From NCBI GenBank assembly GCA_964458495.1, contig CAYWJB010000009.1:1-64000 (forward strand): a stretch of DNA of 64,000 nt. The letters are read 5' to 3'. The stretch's first letter is position 1, and every line of letters begins with the position of its first letter. Of the stretch, positions 1 through 7,882 are shown piece by piece. Below the pieces are notes generated by a model. The model did not search any database. It saw only the letters and a program-made list of their open reading frames with translations, and had not been told where the DNA came from. The position numbers and the translations under genes are program-made. Origin of the DNA: JANWVO01 sp964458495. Its GTDB lineage: Bacteria; Acidobacteriota; Terriglobia; Bryobacterales; Bryobacteraceae.

Positions 1-54
1 GATCGTCCCAATGTTGACGTGCGGCTTGCTGCGGTCAAATTTCTCTTTCGCCAT
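1..54 (-). CDS. tuf: Elongation factor Tu, N-terminal fragment (cut by window edge)
   Basis: Only the first 18 codons are in the window. They read MAKEKFDRSKPHVNIGTI, the near-invariant N-terminus of bacterial EF-Tu just before its GTP-binding P-loop. An AGGAG ribosome-binding site lies about 10 bases upstream of the ATG. The gene follows fusA on the same strand after about 60 bases, which is the normal str-operon order. EF-Tu delivers aminoacyl-tRNA to the ribosome. The rest of the gene lies beyond position 1. Confidence 0.93.
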   Translation of the reverse strand, partial: MAKEKFDRSKPHVNIGTI

Positions 55-112
55 GAGCTGTTTCTTCTCCTGTCCGAATCAGTCGAACCTGGTTTGCAAA
101 GCCTCCTGCCAT

Positions 113-2203
113 TTACCTGGCAACCTTGCCCTGCATCCGGCTGATCACTTCCTGGGTGACCGAAGCCGGCGCCTCGTCATAACAGCCGAAATGCATGGTG
201 AAGCTGCCGCGGCCCTGCGTGCGCGACCTTAGCTCGGTCGCGTAGCCGAACATCTCCGACAGCGGCACCATGGCCCGGATGATCTGCGTGCCACCCTTCA
301 TCTCGGTGCCCTCGAGCCGCCCGCGGCGGCTGATCAGGTCGCCGTTGACGGCGCCCACGTACTCGTCGGGCACCACCACCTCGACCCGCATCACGGGCTC
401 GAGGAGAACCGGCTTCGCCTTCTGGGCGGCGTCTTTCAACGCCATCGAACCGGCGATCTTGAACGCCATCTCCGAGGAGTCCACTTCGTGATAGCTGCCG
501 TCGTAGAGGGTCACCTTGAGACCCGTCATCGGGAAGCCGGCGAGTACGCCGCCCTCCATGGCCTCGACGATTCCCTTCTCCGCGGCGGGAATGTACTCCT
601 TGGGCACGACACCGCCGACGATGGCGTTGACAAACTCGTATTCCTTGTCCGCAACCGGCTCGACGCGGATCTTGACGTGGCCGTACTGGCCGCGGCCGCC
701 CGTCTGGCGGACGAAGCGCCCTTCGCCTTCCGCCGCCCGGTTGATCGTCTCGCGGTAGGCCACCTGCGGCTTGCCGACGTTGGCCCCGACGCCGAACTCG
801 CGCTGCAGGCGGTCCACAATGATTTCCAGGTGCAACTCGCCCATGCCGGACAGGATCGTCTGCCCGGTCTCGGGATCGGTGTTGACGCGCAGCGTGGGAT
901 CTTCGGCCACCAGCTTGGCGATGGCCATGCCGAGCTTCTCCTGGTCGGCCTTGGTCTTGGGCTCAATGGCGAGCTGGATGACCGGTGCGGCGAAATCAAT
1001 GGCCTCCAGCAGGACGGGGTGGGCTTCCTCGCAGATCGTGTCCGATGTGGTGACCGTCTTCAGCCCGACGCAGGCGGCGATGTCGCCGGCGCGGATCTCG
1101 GTGATCTCCTCGCGCTTGTTGGCGTGCATCCGCAGCAGCCGGCCGATACGCTCTTTCCTGTTCTTGGAGACGTTCAGCACGGTGTCGCCGGTCTTCACCA
1201 CGCCGGAGTAGACGCGGATGAACGCGAGTTGCCCGACGTAGGGATCGGTCATGATCTTGAAGACCAGCGCCGCGAACGGCTCGTCGTCGCTCGCCTTGCG
1301 CTCGAGCTCACGCGAGGGATCCGACGGGTCCGTGCCGCGGACGGAGGCGATATCCACCGGAGACGGGAGCAGGTCGACGACGGCGTCCAGCAGGTTCTGC
1401 ACGCCCTTGTTCTTGAACGCCGAGCCGCAAACCACCGGGAAGATTTTCAGCGCCAGGGCGCCCTTGCGCAGCCCGAGCAGGATCTCCTCCTCGGTGAGTT
1501 CCTCCCCGTTGAGATACTTCTCCATCAGATGGTCGTCGCATTCGGCGGCGGCCTCAACCATCTTCTCGCGGTACTCGCGGGCGGTCTCCACCAGGTTCGC
1601 GGGGATCTCGACGTCGTCGTAGGCGGCGCCCAGGGTCTCGTCCCGCCAGATGCGAGCCTTCATCTTCACCAAGTCGACGACGCCCTTGAACTGGTCCTCG
1701 GCGCCGACAGGAATCTGAATGGCCACGGGCCGCGCCTGGAGCTTCTCGATGATGGTCTGCAGGGCATGGAAGAAGTCCGCGCCCACGCGGTCCATCTTGT
1801 TGATGAAGCAGATCCGGGGAACCGAGTACTTGTCCGCCTGCCGCCAGACGGTTTCCGATTGCGGCTGAACTCCCGCTACGGCATCGAAGACCGCCACAGC
1901 GCCGTCGAGCACGCGGAGAGAGCGCTCGACCTCCGCGGTGAAGTCGACGTGGCCGGGCGTGTCGATGATGTTGATCTGGCAGTCGCGCCACTGGCAGAAG
2001 GTGGCGGCCGAGGTGATGGTGATGCCCCGCTCCTGCTCCTGCACCATCCAGTCCATCGTCGCGGTGCCCTCATGCACTTCGCCGATCTTGTAGGTGCGGC
2101 CTGTGTAATAGAGGACACGCTCGGTGGTCGTGGTCTTCCCGGCATCGATGTGGGCCATGATGCCGATGTTCCTCATCTTCTCGATTGGGATGGTGCGGGG
2201 CAT
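113..2203 (-). CDS. fusA: Translation elongation factor G
   Basis: The 696-residue product has the normal EF-G length. It is the ribosomal translocase GTPase and acts in the cytoplasm. The G1 loop AHIDAGKT, the G3 motif DTPGH and the G4 motif NKMD are all present in the N-terminal third. They are followed by the domain II-V sequence typical of EF-G (for example GMGELHLEI and the ARGRG-like RGQYGHV region). It sits between rpsG, about 40 bases upstream, and tuf, so it is co-transcribed in the str operon. No strong Shine-Dalgarno precedes the ATG, which suggests coupling to rpsG translation. Confidence 0.98.
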   Translation of the reverse strand: MPRTIPIEKMRNIGIMAHIDAGKTTTTERVLYYTGRTYKIGEVHEGTATMDWMVQEQERGITITSAATFCQWRDCQINIIDTPGHVDFTAEVERSLRVLDGAVAVFDAVAGVQPQSETVWRQADKYSVPRICFINKMDRVGADFFHALQTIIEKLQARPVAIQIPVGAEDQFKGVVDLVKMKARIWRDETLGAAYDDVEIPANLVETAREYREKMVEAAAECDDHLMEKYLNGEELTEEEILLGLRKGALALKIFPVVCGSAFKNKGVQNLLDAVVDLLPSPVDIASVRGTDPSDPSRELERKASDDEPFAALVFKIMTDPYVGQLAFIRVYSGVVKTGDTVLNVSKNRKERIGRLLRMHANKREEITEIRAGDIAACVGLKTVTTSDTICEEAHPVLLEAIDFAAPVIQLAIEPKTKADQEKLGMAIAKLVAEDPTLRVNTDPETGQTILSGMGELHLEIIVDRLQREFGVGANVGKPQVAYRETINRAAEGEGRFVRQTGGRGQYGHVKIRVEPVADKEYEFVNAIVGGVVPKEYIPAAEKGIVEAMEGGVLAGFPMTGLKVTLYDGSYHEVDSSEMAFKIAGSMALKDAAQKAKPVLLEPVMRVEVVVPDEYVGAVNGDLISRRGRLEGTEMKGGTQIIRAMVPLSEMFGYATELRSRTQGRGSFTMHFGCYDEAPASVTQEVISRMQGKVAR

Positions 2204-2244
2204 ATCAGTCGTCGCAGGCGCGGCGGCTCAGCTCGGTTTCTCCT

Positions 2245-2715
2245 TTACCAGCGGTAGTGCGCGAAGGCCTTGTTGGCCTCCGCCATGCGGTGCACGTCGT
2301 CCTTTTTCTTGATAGCGGCGCCACGAAGGTTGGCGGCGTCCATCAGCTCGTTGGCCAGCTTCTCGGCCATGCTCTTTTCGGCGCGGGCGCGGGCGCCGGT
2401 GAGAATCCACCGGATGGCGAGCGAAGTGCGCCGGGTGGCCGGCACCTCGATAGGCACCTGATAGTTGGCGCCGCCCACGCGGCGGGTCTTGACCTCCACG
2501 AGCGGCTTGCAGTTCTCCACCGCTTTCTTGAACAGCTTCAGCGGATCGTCGCCGGTGCGCTCGCGGATGGTATCCATCGCGGAATAAAAGATGCGCTGCG
2601 AGACGGTCTTCTTCCCGTCCCACATCATGGAGTTGATGAACTTCTCCGCCAGCGTCGAGTTGTAAACGCTGTCGGGCGGGATCTGGCGAACTTCCGCGCG
2701 TCGTCTGCGGGCCAT
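2245..2715 (-). CDS. rpsG: 30S ribosomal protein S7
   Basis: A basic protein of 156 residues, the usual S7 length, starting MARRRRAEVRQIPPD and carrying the S7 hallmark segments YNSTLAEKFIN and RRVGGANYQVPIEV. S7 nucleates assembly of the 30S head on 16S rRNA and contacts mRNA near the E site. It lies 18 bases after rpsL and just before fusA in the same operon. In E. coli S7 is the translational repressor of this operon; that could apply here but no S7 target was identified in the spacer. Confidence 0.98.
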   Translation of the reverse strand: MARRRRAEVRQIPPDSVYNSTLAEKFINSMMWDGKKTVSQRIFYSAMDTIRERTGDDPLKLFKKAVENCKPLVEVKTRRVGGANYQVPIEVPATRRTSLAIRWILTGARARAEKSMAEKLANELMDAANLRGAAIKKKDDVHRMAEANKAFAHYRW

Positions 2716-2733
2716 CCTCTCAAACTCCTTCCA

Positions 2734-3126
2734 CTACTTCTTGCCAGGCACGCCGGCCTTGGGCCGCTTCGCGCCATACTTGGAACGTCCCTGCATGCGC
2801 CCGCTGACGCCGGCGGCGTCGAGCGCGCCACGGATGACGTGGTAGCGCACGCCGGGCAGATCTTTCACGCGTCCCCCGCGGATGAGCACGATGGAGTGCT
2901 CCTGCAGGTTGTGGCCGACGCCCGGAATGTAGGTCGTCACTTCAATCCCGTTGGTCAGGCGCACGCGGGCCACCTTCCGCAAGGCCGAATTCGGCTTCTT
3001 GGGCGTGGTGGTGTAGACGCGGGTGCAGACGCCACGCTTCTGCGGGCACGCCTGCAACGCCGGACTCGCCGTCTTGTAGCGCGGCGGCTTCCTTCCCTTG
3101 CGAACGAGCTGATTGAATGTCGGCAC
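2734..3126 (-). CDS. rpsL: 30S ribosomal protein S12
   Basis: S12 is the decoding-centre protein and the classical streptomycin-resistance locus. I place the start at a GTG (complement of 3124-3126) because the family begins M-PTFNQLVRKGR and here VPTFNQLVRKGR follows directly. A GAGGGA Shine-Dalgarno is 7 to 12 bases upstream. A longer in-frame opening to 3231 has no family similarity and is probably leader. The product is 130 residues and includes KKPNSALRKVARVRL, the GVGHNLQEHS loop and the GVRYHVIRG segment. It is the first gene of the str operon. Confidence 0.96.
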   Translation of the reverse strand: MPTFNQLVRKGRKPPRYKTASPALQACPQKRGVCTRVYTTTPKKPNSALRKVARVRLTNGIEVTTYIPGVGHNLQEHSIVLIRGGRVKDLPGVRYHVIRGALDAAGVSGRMQGRSKYGAKRPKAGVPGKK

Positions 3127-3691
3127 GTACGTCCCTCGGAAAACCTTTCTCCAACTCCAGCCAGCCGCCGGAGGGGCGCACTCATGGCCGTTTCCAGCTC
3201 CGCGCGCCTCCGAGCCAAACCCCGGCGGCAAATCTCAGAACCCGTTTGAATCACCCGGCACGAAGCAAGCAAGCGCTTTGCCTGTGCTCGAAACAAGAGG
3301 ATCTTCGTCGGACACGCCCATGCTCCACTCAGCTCAAGGTCTGAGAGAACCTCGGGGCGGGCCCCCGGTCGGCTTTCCGCCTCGCCGGACATCCGGCCAC
3401 GGAAAGGGTTACCAGGAGCGGAACAGAGAACTCCTCAAACTCTTCCAGCGTAGCCGACCGCCGCGAAAGTTGTCAACTCGCTCCGGCGTGCTGCCGTCAA
3501 CTCCGGGATTCCCACCCGGGCATGACGCCTTGCCACTTTGTTGCGAGCTGTCTTTTCTGAATCTTCACCACTCCTGCAACGAGTACCAGGGGTACTAAAA
3601 CTTTCCCTGAGAATTTCCCCTCCCGCCGGAGACTCTTCGTTGGATTCACCAGAACATCCTCCGCTGGTCGAAGGATTCGGAGTTGAAAGAC
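3127..3691. other. Intergenic region: str-operon leader and divergent promoter area
   Basis: This stretch of 565 bases separates rpsL from the divergent hypothetical gene. No convincing gene is present. It holds the putative str promoter and about 310 bases of untranslated leader containing small GC-rich inverted repeats (for example CCGG-ACAT-CCGG near 3387-3398). A regulatory leader is possible, but I could not match it to a known ribosomal leader. Confidence 0.5.
3447..3476 (-). promoter_or_regulatory. Putative sigma70 promoter of the str operon
   Basis: On the minus strand a perfect TTGACA (complement of 3471-3476) is followed after 18 bases by TACGCT (complement of 3447-3452). It faces rpsL and would give a leader of about 310 bases. 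The -35 match is perfect, the -10 match is partial. No other good promoter was seen in the intergenic stretch. Confidence 0.55.
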
Positions 3692-4351
3692 ATGCACTCC
3701 CACGGCCTTCGGCCCATCCCCGCGCGGCTGCCGGGGCTCTTCGGGTCAGCGTCCCGCTGTGGCGTCATTCCAATTCTGGCAGTCGTTCTGTTCGTGACGT
3801 TCCCGGCTGCCGGCCGCGTGGCGGCGGCCCCCCTGGAACAGCGGCCCGCGCCCGAACCTCTGATCGCGCCGCCAGTCCGGCTGGTCTTCCTCCAAGCCCG
3901 CATGGAGAGCTGCGCGCACGATGGAGGCTGTGTAGTGGAGCTTCCGCGCAGTCCGTTGCCGCCGCCGCTGGCGGTCCCGTTGCGCTCCCACCTCCCCGTG
4001 GCAGCCGCCCGCATGCTGTTGCCGGAGCCTTCGCGGTGGCTGCTGGCTTCGGCGCGCGGAGATCTGGCCGGGAGCGGCCTGATCCCCGCCGCCCCGCAGG
4101 TCGGCCGGCGCGCCCGGGGCGAATCGCTCCCGTTCGACCTTGTGGCCAGGGCCGACCGCCTGCATGTGGCCGCCATGTTCCTGATCGGACTCATGCTGAT
4201 GCTGGCAGGCTCCGCCCTCGGCCTGCTGGTGCAGTCGCCGGCGGCGCCGCCCCTGCCGGAGACCGAGCCGTGGATCCCCGGGCAGAAAGTCCTGCCCCGT
4301 TTGGTGGCCGGTCCGGTCTCGCCTGCGCACATCCGGTCGCAGCCGTTGTAA
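3692..4351 (+). CDS. Hypothetical protein with signal peptide and one C-terminal membrane segment
   Basis: I do not recognise this 219-residue proline- and arginine-rich protein. The ATG at 3692 is chosen because GGAG lies 9 bases upstream; an in-frame TTG at 3683 is an alternative. A hydrophobic stretch (IPILAVVLFVTFPAAG) after about 25 residues could be a signal or anchor, and a second (AAMFLIGLMLMLAGSALGLLV) lies near residue 170. The gene stops 10 bases before the exported hydrolase downstream, suggesting an operon. It may be a lineage-specific envelope protein; the low complexity also leaves room for a spurious reading frame. Confidence 0.5.
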   Translation: MHSHGLRPIPARLPGLFGSASRCGVIPILAVVLFVTFPAAGRVAAAPLEQRPAPEPLIAPPVRLVFLQARMESCAHDGGCVVELPRSPLPPPLAVPLRSHLPVAAARMLLPEPSRWLLASARGDLAGSGLIPAAPQVGRRARGESLPFDLVARADRLHVAAMFLIGLMLMLAGSALGLLVQSPAAPPLPETEPWIPGQKVLPRLVAGPVSPAHIRSQPL

Positions 4352-4361
4352 GCTCGGCTGC

Positions 4362-5360
4362 ATGAAGGCGTGGTTTCTCATCCTGGCGGCTGCGCCGTTG
4401 CTGGGCCAGCCGCCGCTTCAGTTTGCCGAGTTGCGCAACTTCCGGCTGGCAAGCGGCCAAGAGATCTCCTCCTGCAAGATCGGTTACCGGACCTACGGCG
4501 CCCTGAACTCGGACAAATCGAACGCAGTCCTGATCCCGACGTGGTTCACCGGAACCAGCGCCCAGCTCGACGGAGTGGTGGGCCCGGGCCGGCTTGTTGA
4601 CCCGTCGCGGCACTTCGTGATCACGGTGGACGCTCTTGGCAACGGCGTCAGCTGCTCGCCGTCGAACACGGGCGGTCCACTGGACTCGCTCTCCATCGCC
4701 GACATGGTCGCCTCCCAGCACCGCTTGGTCACCAAGGTCCTGGGCATCCGGCGGATGCATGCGGTGATGGGGATCTCGATGGGCGGGATGCAAACCTTCG
4801 AGTGGATGACGTCCCACCCGGAGATGGTCCGGCTGGCCGTTCCGATCGTCGGTTCGCCCCGGTTAAGCCCGTCCGACGTTCTGCTGTGGAGCGCCGAACT
4901 GGGGGCCATCGAGGCGGCGCAGCAGGCCGGCGTAGACCCGCGCGCCATCATGCCCGCTGTGCGGAGGATGCACGAATTCGCGCTGACCTCGCCGGAGTGG
5001 ATCCATCAGAACCGCCCGGCGGCCGGCGTGGCGGACTACCTGCGCCAGCTCGACGCCGACGCGCGCAAAGGGATGGATCCCCGCGATTACGCGGCTCAGT
5101 TGCGGGCGATGCTCGGCCATGACGTCACGCGCCGTTTCGGCGGATCGTACGAAAAGGCCGGCGCCGTGGTGCGCGCGCGCGTGCTGGTGGTCGCCGCCGA
5201 ACAGGACCACATGGTGAATCCGCTGCCGGCGCTGGAAATGGCTTCCGTCGCGGGCTTCGAAGTGCTGCGTCTGAAGACCAACTGCGGCCATCTGGCCACC
5301 CGTTGCGAGGACGCGCGCATCGCCGCCGCGGTGCGCGAGTTCCTCGACGCGGCGCGATGA
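4362..5360 (+). CDS. Exported alpha/beta hydrolase of the homoserine O-acetyltransferase (MetX) family
   Basis: The 332-residue product has the MetX/alpha-beta hydrolase nucleophile elbow GISMGGMQ with Ser139. Further on come a plausible acid in AAEQDHMVNP and the catalytic histidine in CGHLA. Unlike cytoplasmic MetX it begins with a short hydrophobic leader, MKAWFLILAAAPLLGQ, predicting export. True MetX acetylates homoserine in methionine biosynthesis, which does not make sense outside the cytoplasm. The substrate is therefore open: a periplasmic ester or acyl compound is more likely. It lies 10 bases after the preceding membrane protein gene. Confidence 0.8.
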   Translation: MKAWFLILAAAPLLGQPPLQFAELRNFRLASGQEISSCKIGYRTYGALNSDKSNAVLIPTWFTGTSAQLDGVVGPGRLVDPSRHFVITVDALGNGVSCSPSNTGGPLDSLSIADMVASQHRLVTKVLGIRRMHAVMGISMGGMQTFEWMTSHPEMVRLAVPIVGSPRLSPSDVLLWSAELGAIEAAQQAGVDPRAIMPAVRRMHEFALTSPEWIHQNRPAAGVADYLRQLDADARKGMDPRDYAAQLRAMLGHDVTRRFGGSYEKAGAVVRARVLVVAAEQDHMVNPLPALEMASVAGFEVLRLKTNCGHLATRCEDARIAAAVREFLDAAR

Positions 5361-5418
5361 CGGTGCAGACCCGTGCTGGCGCGCATGTACGCGCATACGA
5401 TACGATCTTGAGTCAGCC

Positions 5419-7110
5419 ATGCAACAGGCAGCCACCAAACTCATCAGCCTTGGCGGCGTCGACGTCGCCATCATTGTGATCTACTTCGCCATGGTGCTGG
5501 CCATCGGCTTCTACCTGAAGGGCCGGTCGGGCACGGGCGAGGACTTCTTCCTGGCCGGGCGTGAAATGACGGCGTGGATCGCGGGCCTGAGCTTCCTCGC
5601 CGCCAACCTGGGATCGCTGGAGCTGATGGGCTGGGCGGCCGCCGCCTATCAATACGGCATCCTGGCCACGCACTGGTATTGGGTGGGGGCGATCCCCGCG
5701 ATGCTGTTCCTCGGCGTCGTGATGATGCCCTTCTATTACATTTCGAAGACGCATTCGGTGCCCGGCTACCTGCAGCTGCGCTTCGGCGAACCCGCGCGGG
5801 CGCTCTCGGCGGTCACTTTCGGCGTGATGACTGTGCTGATGAGTGGCATCAACATGTACTCGATGGCGCTGGTGATGAAGGTGGTGCTCGGGTGGGACAT
5901 CAACTTCTCCATCTGGGTCAGCTCGCTCACCGTGGCCATCTACGTCGCCCTGGGCGGATTGCGCTCGGCCATTTTCAACGAAGTGCTGCAATTCATCCTG
6001 ATCTGGGCGGGCGCGCTGGTGATCCCCATCGTCGGGCTGATCGAGGCCGGAGGCTGGGACGGGATGGTAGCGAAGATCCAGGCCAACTTCGCCGGGCAGG
6101 ACTATACGCACCTGTGGAGCACGATGGGAAGCTTCACCGACAACCCGATGGGCATCCACTGGACGGGCATCGTGCTGGGGCTCGGCTGGGTGATCAGCTT
6201 CGGTTACTGGACGACGGACTTCCTGGTGGTACAGCGCGTGCTCGCCGCCAAGGACCTGCGGGCGGCGAAGATGGCGCCCATCATCGGAGCGGCGTTCAAG
6301 ATGATGGTGCCCTTCATCGTCATTCTGCCCGGGCTGCTGGCGCTGGCGGTCCTTCCTGTGCGGCTCCAGCCGGAGGACGTGGCGGTGGCCAGCGGCGGCC
6401 ACAGCTACAACGAAGTTCTGCCGCTGATGCTGGCGCGCTATGCGGGCCCCGGGCTGCTGGGGCTGGGCATCACGGCGCTGATCGCCGGCTTCATGAGCGG
6501 CATGGCGGGCAACGTGAGCGCCTTCGCCACGGTGTGGACCTACGACATCTACCGCGCCTTCATGCGCAAGGAAGCCCCCGACGCCCACTACGTCTCGATG
6601 GGGCGGTGGTGCACGATCCTCGGCGTGCTGGTGTCGATCGGCACCGCATATCTGGTGATGCAGTTCAAGTCGATCATGGACTACGTGCAGGCGCTGTTCA
6701 GCTTCTTCATCGCCCCGCTGTTCGGCACCGTCCTGCTGGGCATGTTGTGGAAGCGCGCCACGCCGGCTGGCGGCTTCTGGGGGCTGCTGGCGGGCACGGT
6801 GTCAAGCGTCGCCATGTGGGCGTGGGTGAAGCTGGATCCGTCGGCGCTGCGCTACATCGCGCTTTCGCCGCACGCCAAGGACATGGCCGAAAACATGTAC
6901 CGCGCGCTGTGGTGCTGGGTGATCTGCGTGGTGGTGACCATCGCGGTCAGCTACGCCACCAAACCGCTGCCGGAGAGCGCGCTGCGCGGGCTGGTGTACG
7001 GATGCACGGAGGTTCCGCACGAGCGCGACATGCCGCTGTGGCACAGGCCCATCTTCTGGGCGTGCGTGGTGGGCGGCGTGTTCCTGCTGCTTCAGATCAT
7101 TTTCTGGTAG
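5419..7110 (+). CDS. Sodium:solute symporter (SSS/SLC5 family)
   Basis: A 563-residue, very hydrophobic protein with about 13 to 14 predicted membrane helices. Family landmarks include FFLAGREMTAWIAGLSFLA near the N-terminus and the conserved LGGLRSAIFNEVLQF segment after helix 5, as in vSGLT-type sugar carriers. It would couple sodium entry to uptake of a small solute. It converges on araD, whose stop codon is 7 bases away, and araB follows. A pentose or related sugar is therefore a reasonable substrate guess, but the sequence alone does not fix it. Confidence 0.88.
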   Translation: MQQAATKLISLGGVDVAIIVIYFAMVLAIGFYLKGRSGTGEDFFLAGREMTAWIAGLSFLAANLGSLELMGWAAAAYQYGILATHWYWVGAIPAMLFLGVVMMPFYYISKTHSVPGYLQLRFGEPARALSAVTFGVMTVLMSGINMYSMALVMKVVLGWDINFSIWVSSLTVAIYVALGGLRSAIFNEVLQFILIWAGALVIPIVGLIEAGGWDGMVAKIQANFAGQDYTHLWSTMGSFTDNPMGIHWTGIVLGLGWVISFGYWTTDFLVVQRVLAAKDLRAAKMAPIIGAAFKMMVPFIVILPGLLALAVLPVRLQPEDVAVASGGHSYNEVLPLMLARYAGPGLLGLGITALIAGFMSGMAGNVSAFATVWTYDIYRAFMRKEAPDAHYVSMGRWCTILGVLVSIGTAYLVMQFKSIMDYVQALFSFFIAPLFGTVLLGMLWKRATPAGGFWGLLAGTVSSVAMWAWVKLDPSALRYIALSPHAKDMAENMYRALWCWVICVVVTIAVSYATKPLPESALRGLVYGCTEVPHERDMPLWHRPIFWACVVGGVFLLLQIIFW

Positions 7111-7117
7111 TTCTGTT

Positions 7118-7810
7118 TCAGCCCTGCCCGTAGCGCGCCTGCGGGCCGTGCTTGCGCAGGAAGTGCTCGTCATGCAGCGCCTGCGGAATCGGGGCGGCAT
7201 CCGGGCGCAACGCCAGCGTCAACGACGCGATGCGGGCGATTTCCTCGAGGAGCACGGCATGCATCGCCGCCTGCGAGGGGCTGCGGCCCCAGGCGAAGGG
7301 CCCGTGCGAGGCCACGAGCACGCCCGGATGCGTCAGGGGATCGAGATTGCGAAACCGGCGCACGATGGCGCGGCCCGTGTTCAGCTCGTATTCGGACTGA
7401 ATCTCGGCCTCTGCGAGCGGCTCGGTCACCGGCACCGGGCCGTGAAAGTAGTCGGCGTGCGTGGTGCCAAGGCAGGGAATCTCGCGCCGCGCCTGCGCAA
7501 AGGCGGTGGCGTGAGTCGAATGCGTGTGCACAACGCCCCGCACGCCGCGGAAGTTGCGGTAGATTTCGAGGTGCGTGTCGAGATCCGAAGACGGCCGCAG
7601 GGCGCCCTCCACAATGGCGCCGGAGAGATCCGTCACCACCATGTCCTCCGGGCGGAGCTTCTCGAACGGCACGCCGCTCGGCTTGATGGCCACCAGCCCT
7701 TCGGAGGGATCGTAGCCGCTGGCGTTGCCGAACGTGTAGAGCACCAGACCGCGGCGGACGATCTCGAGATTGGCTTCCAGAACTTCTTCGCGCAGAGCGG
7801 GGATTCGCAT
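7118..7810 (-). CDS. araD: L-ribulose-5-phosphate 4-epimerase
   Basis: A class II aldolase-fold enzyme of 230 residues that interconverts L-ribulose-5-phosphate and D-xylulose-5-phosphate. With the start at MRIPALREEVLEANL, the zinc histidines of HTHSTH fall at 95 and 97 and conserved aspartates at 76 and 120, matching E. coli AraD numbering. I prefer this ATG for that reason. An upstream ATG at 7852 is in frame but adds 14 unconserved residues. SHGPFAWG near 169 supplies the third metal histidine. It diverges from araB across 72 bases. No araA is visible, so ribulose may be the entry point. Confidence 0.93.
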   Translation of the reverse strand: MRIPALREEVLEANLEIVRRGLVLYTFGNASGYDPSEGLVAIKPSGVPFEKLRPEDMVVTDLSGAIVEGALRPSSDLDTHLEIYRNFRGVRGVVHTHSTHATAFAQARREIPCLGTTHADYFHGPVPVTEPLAEAEIQSEYELNTGRAIVRRFRNLDPLTHPGVLVASHGPFAWGRSPSQAAMHAVLLEEIARIASLTLALRPDAAPIPQALHDEHFLRKHGPQARYGQG

Positions 7811-7850
7811 CGGGATGGCGTTGCCTCTTTCTCCGAGTGTATGCGATATC

Positions 7851-7881
7851 ATGGCAAGTCTCGCACGGAGGTTCTTGCCAT
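7851..7881. promoter_or_regulatory. 8-bp dyad enclosing the araB ribosome-binding site
   Basis: ATGGCAAG (7851-7858) and CTTGCCAT (7874-7881) form a perfect 8-base inverted repeat. The 15-base loop contains the CGGAGG Shine-Dalgarno (7865-7870) of araB, and the right arm ends one base before the araB ATG. It lies in the araD-araB divergent region, so it could be an operator for a sugar-responsive regulator or an mRNA hairpin that controls araB translation. Confidence 0.5.
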
Positions 7882-7882
7882 C

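Noticed and set aside
488..2257. A 589-codon plus-strand open frame opposite fusA
   Set aside because: It mirrors the fusA codons, has no family motifs and no ribosome-binding site. Long antisense frames are expected in GC-rich coding DNA.
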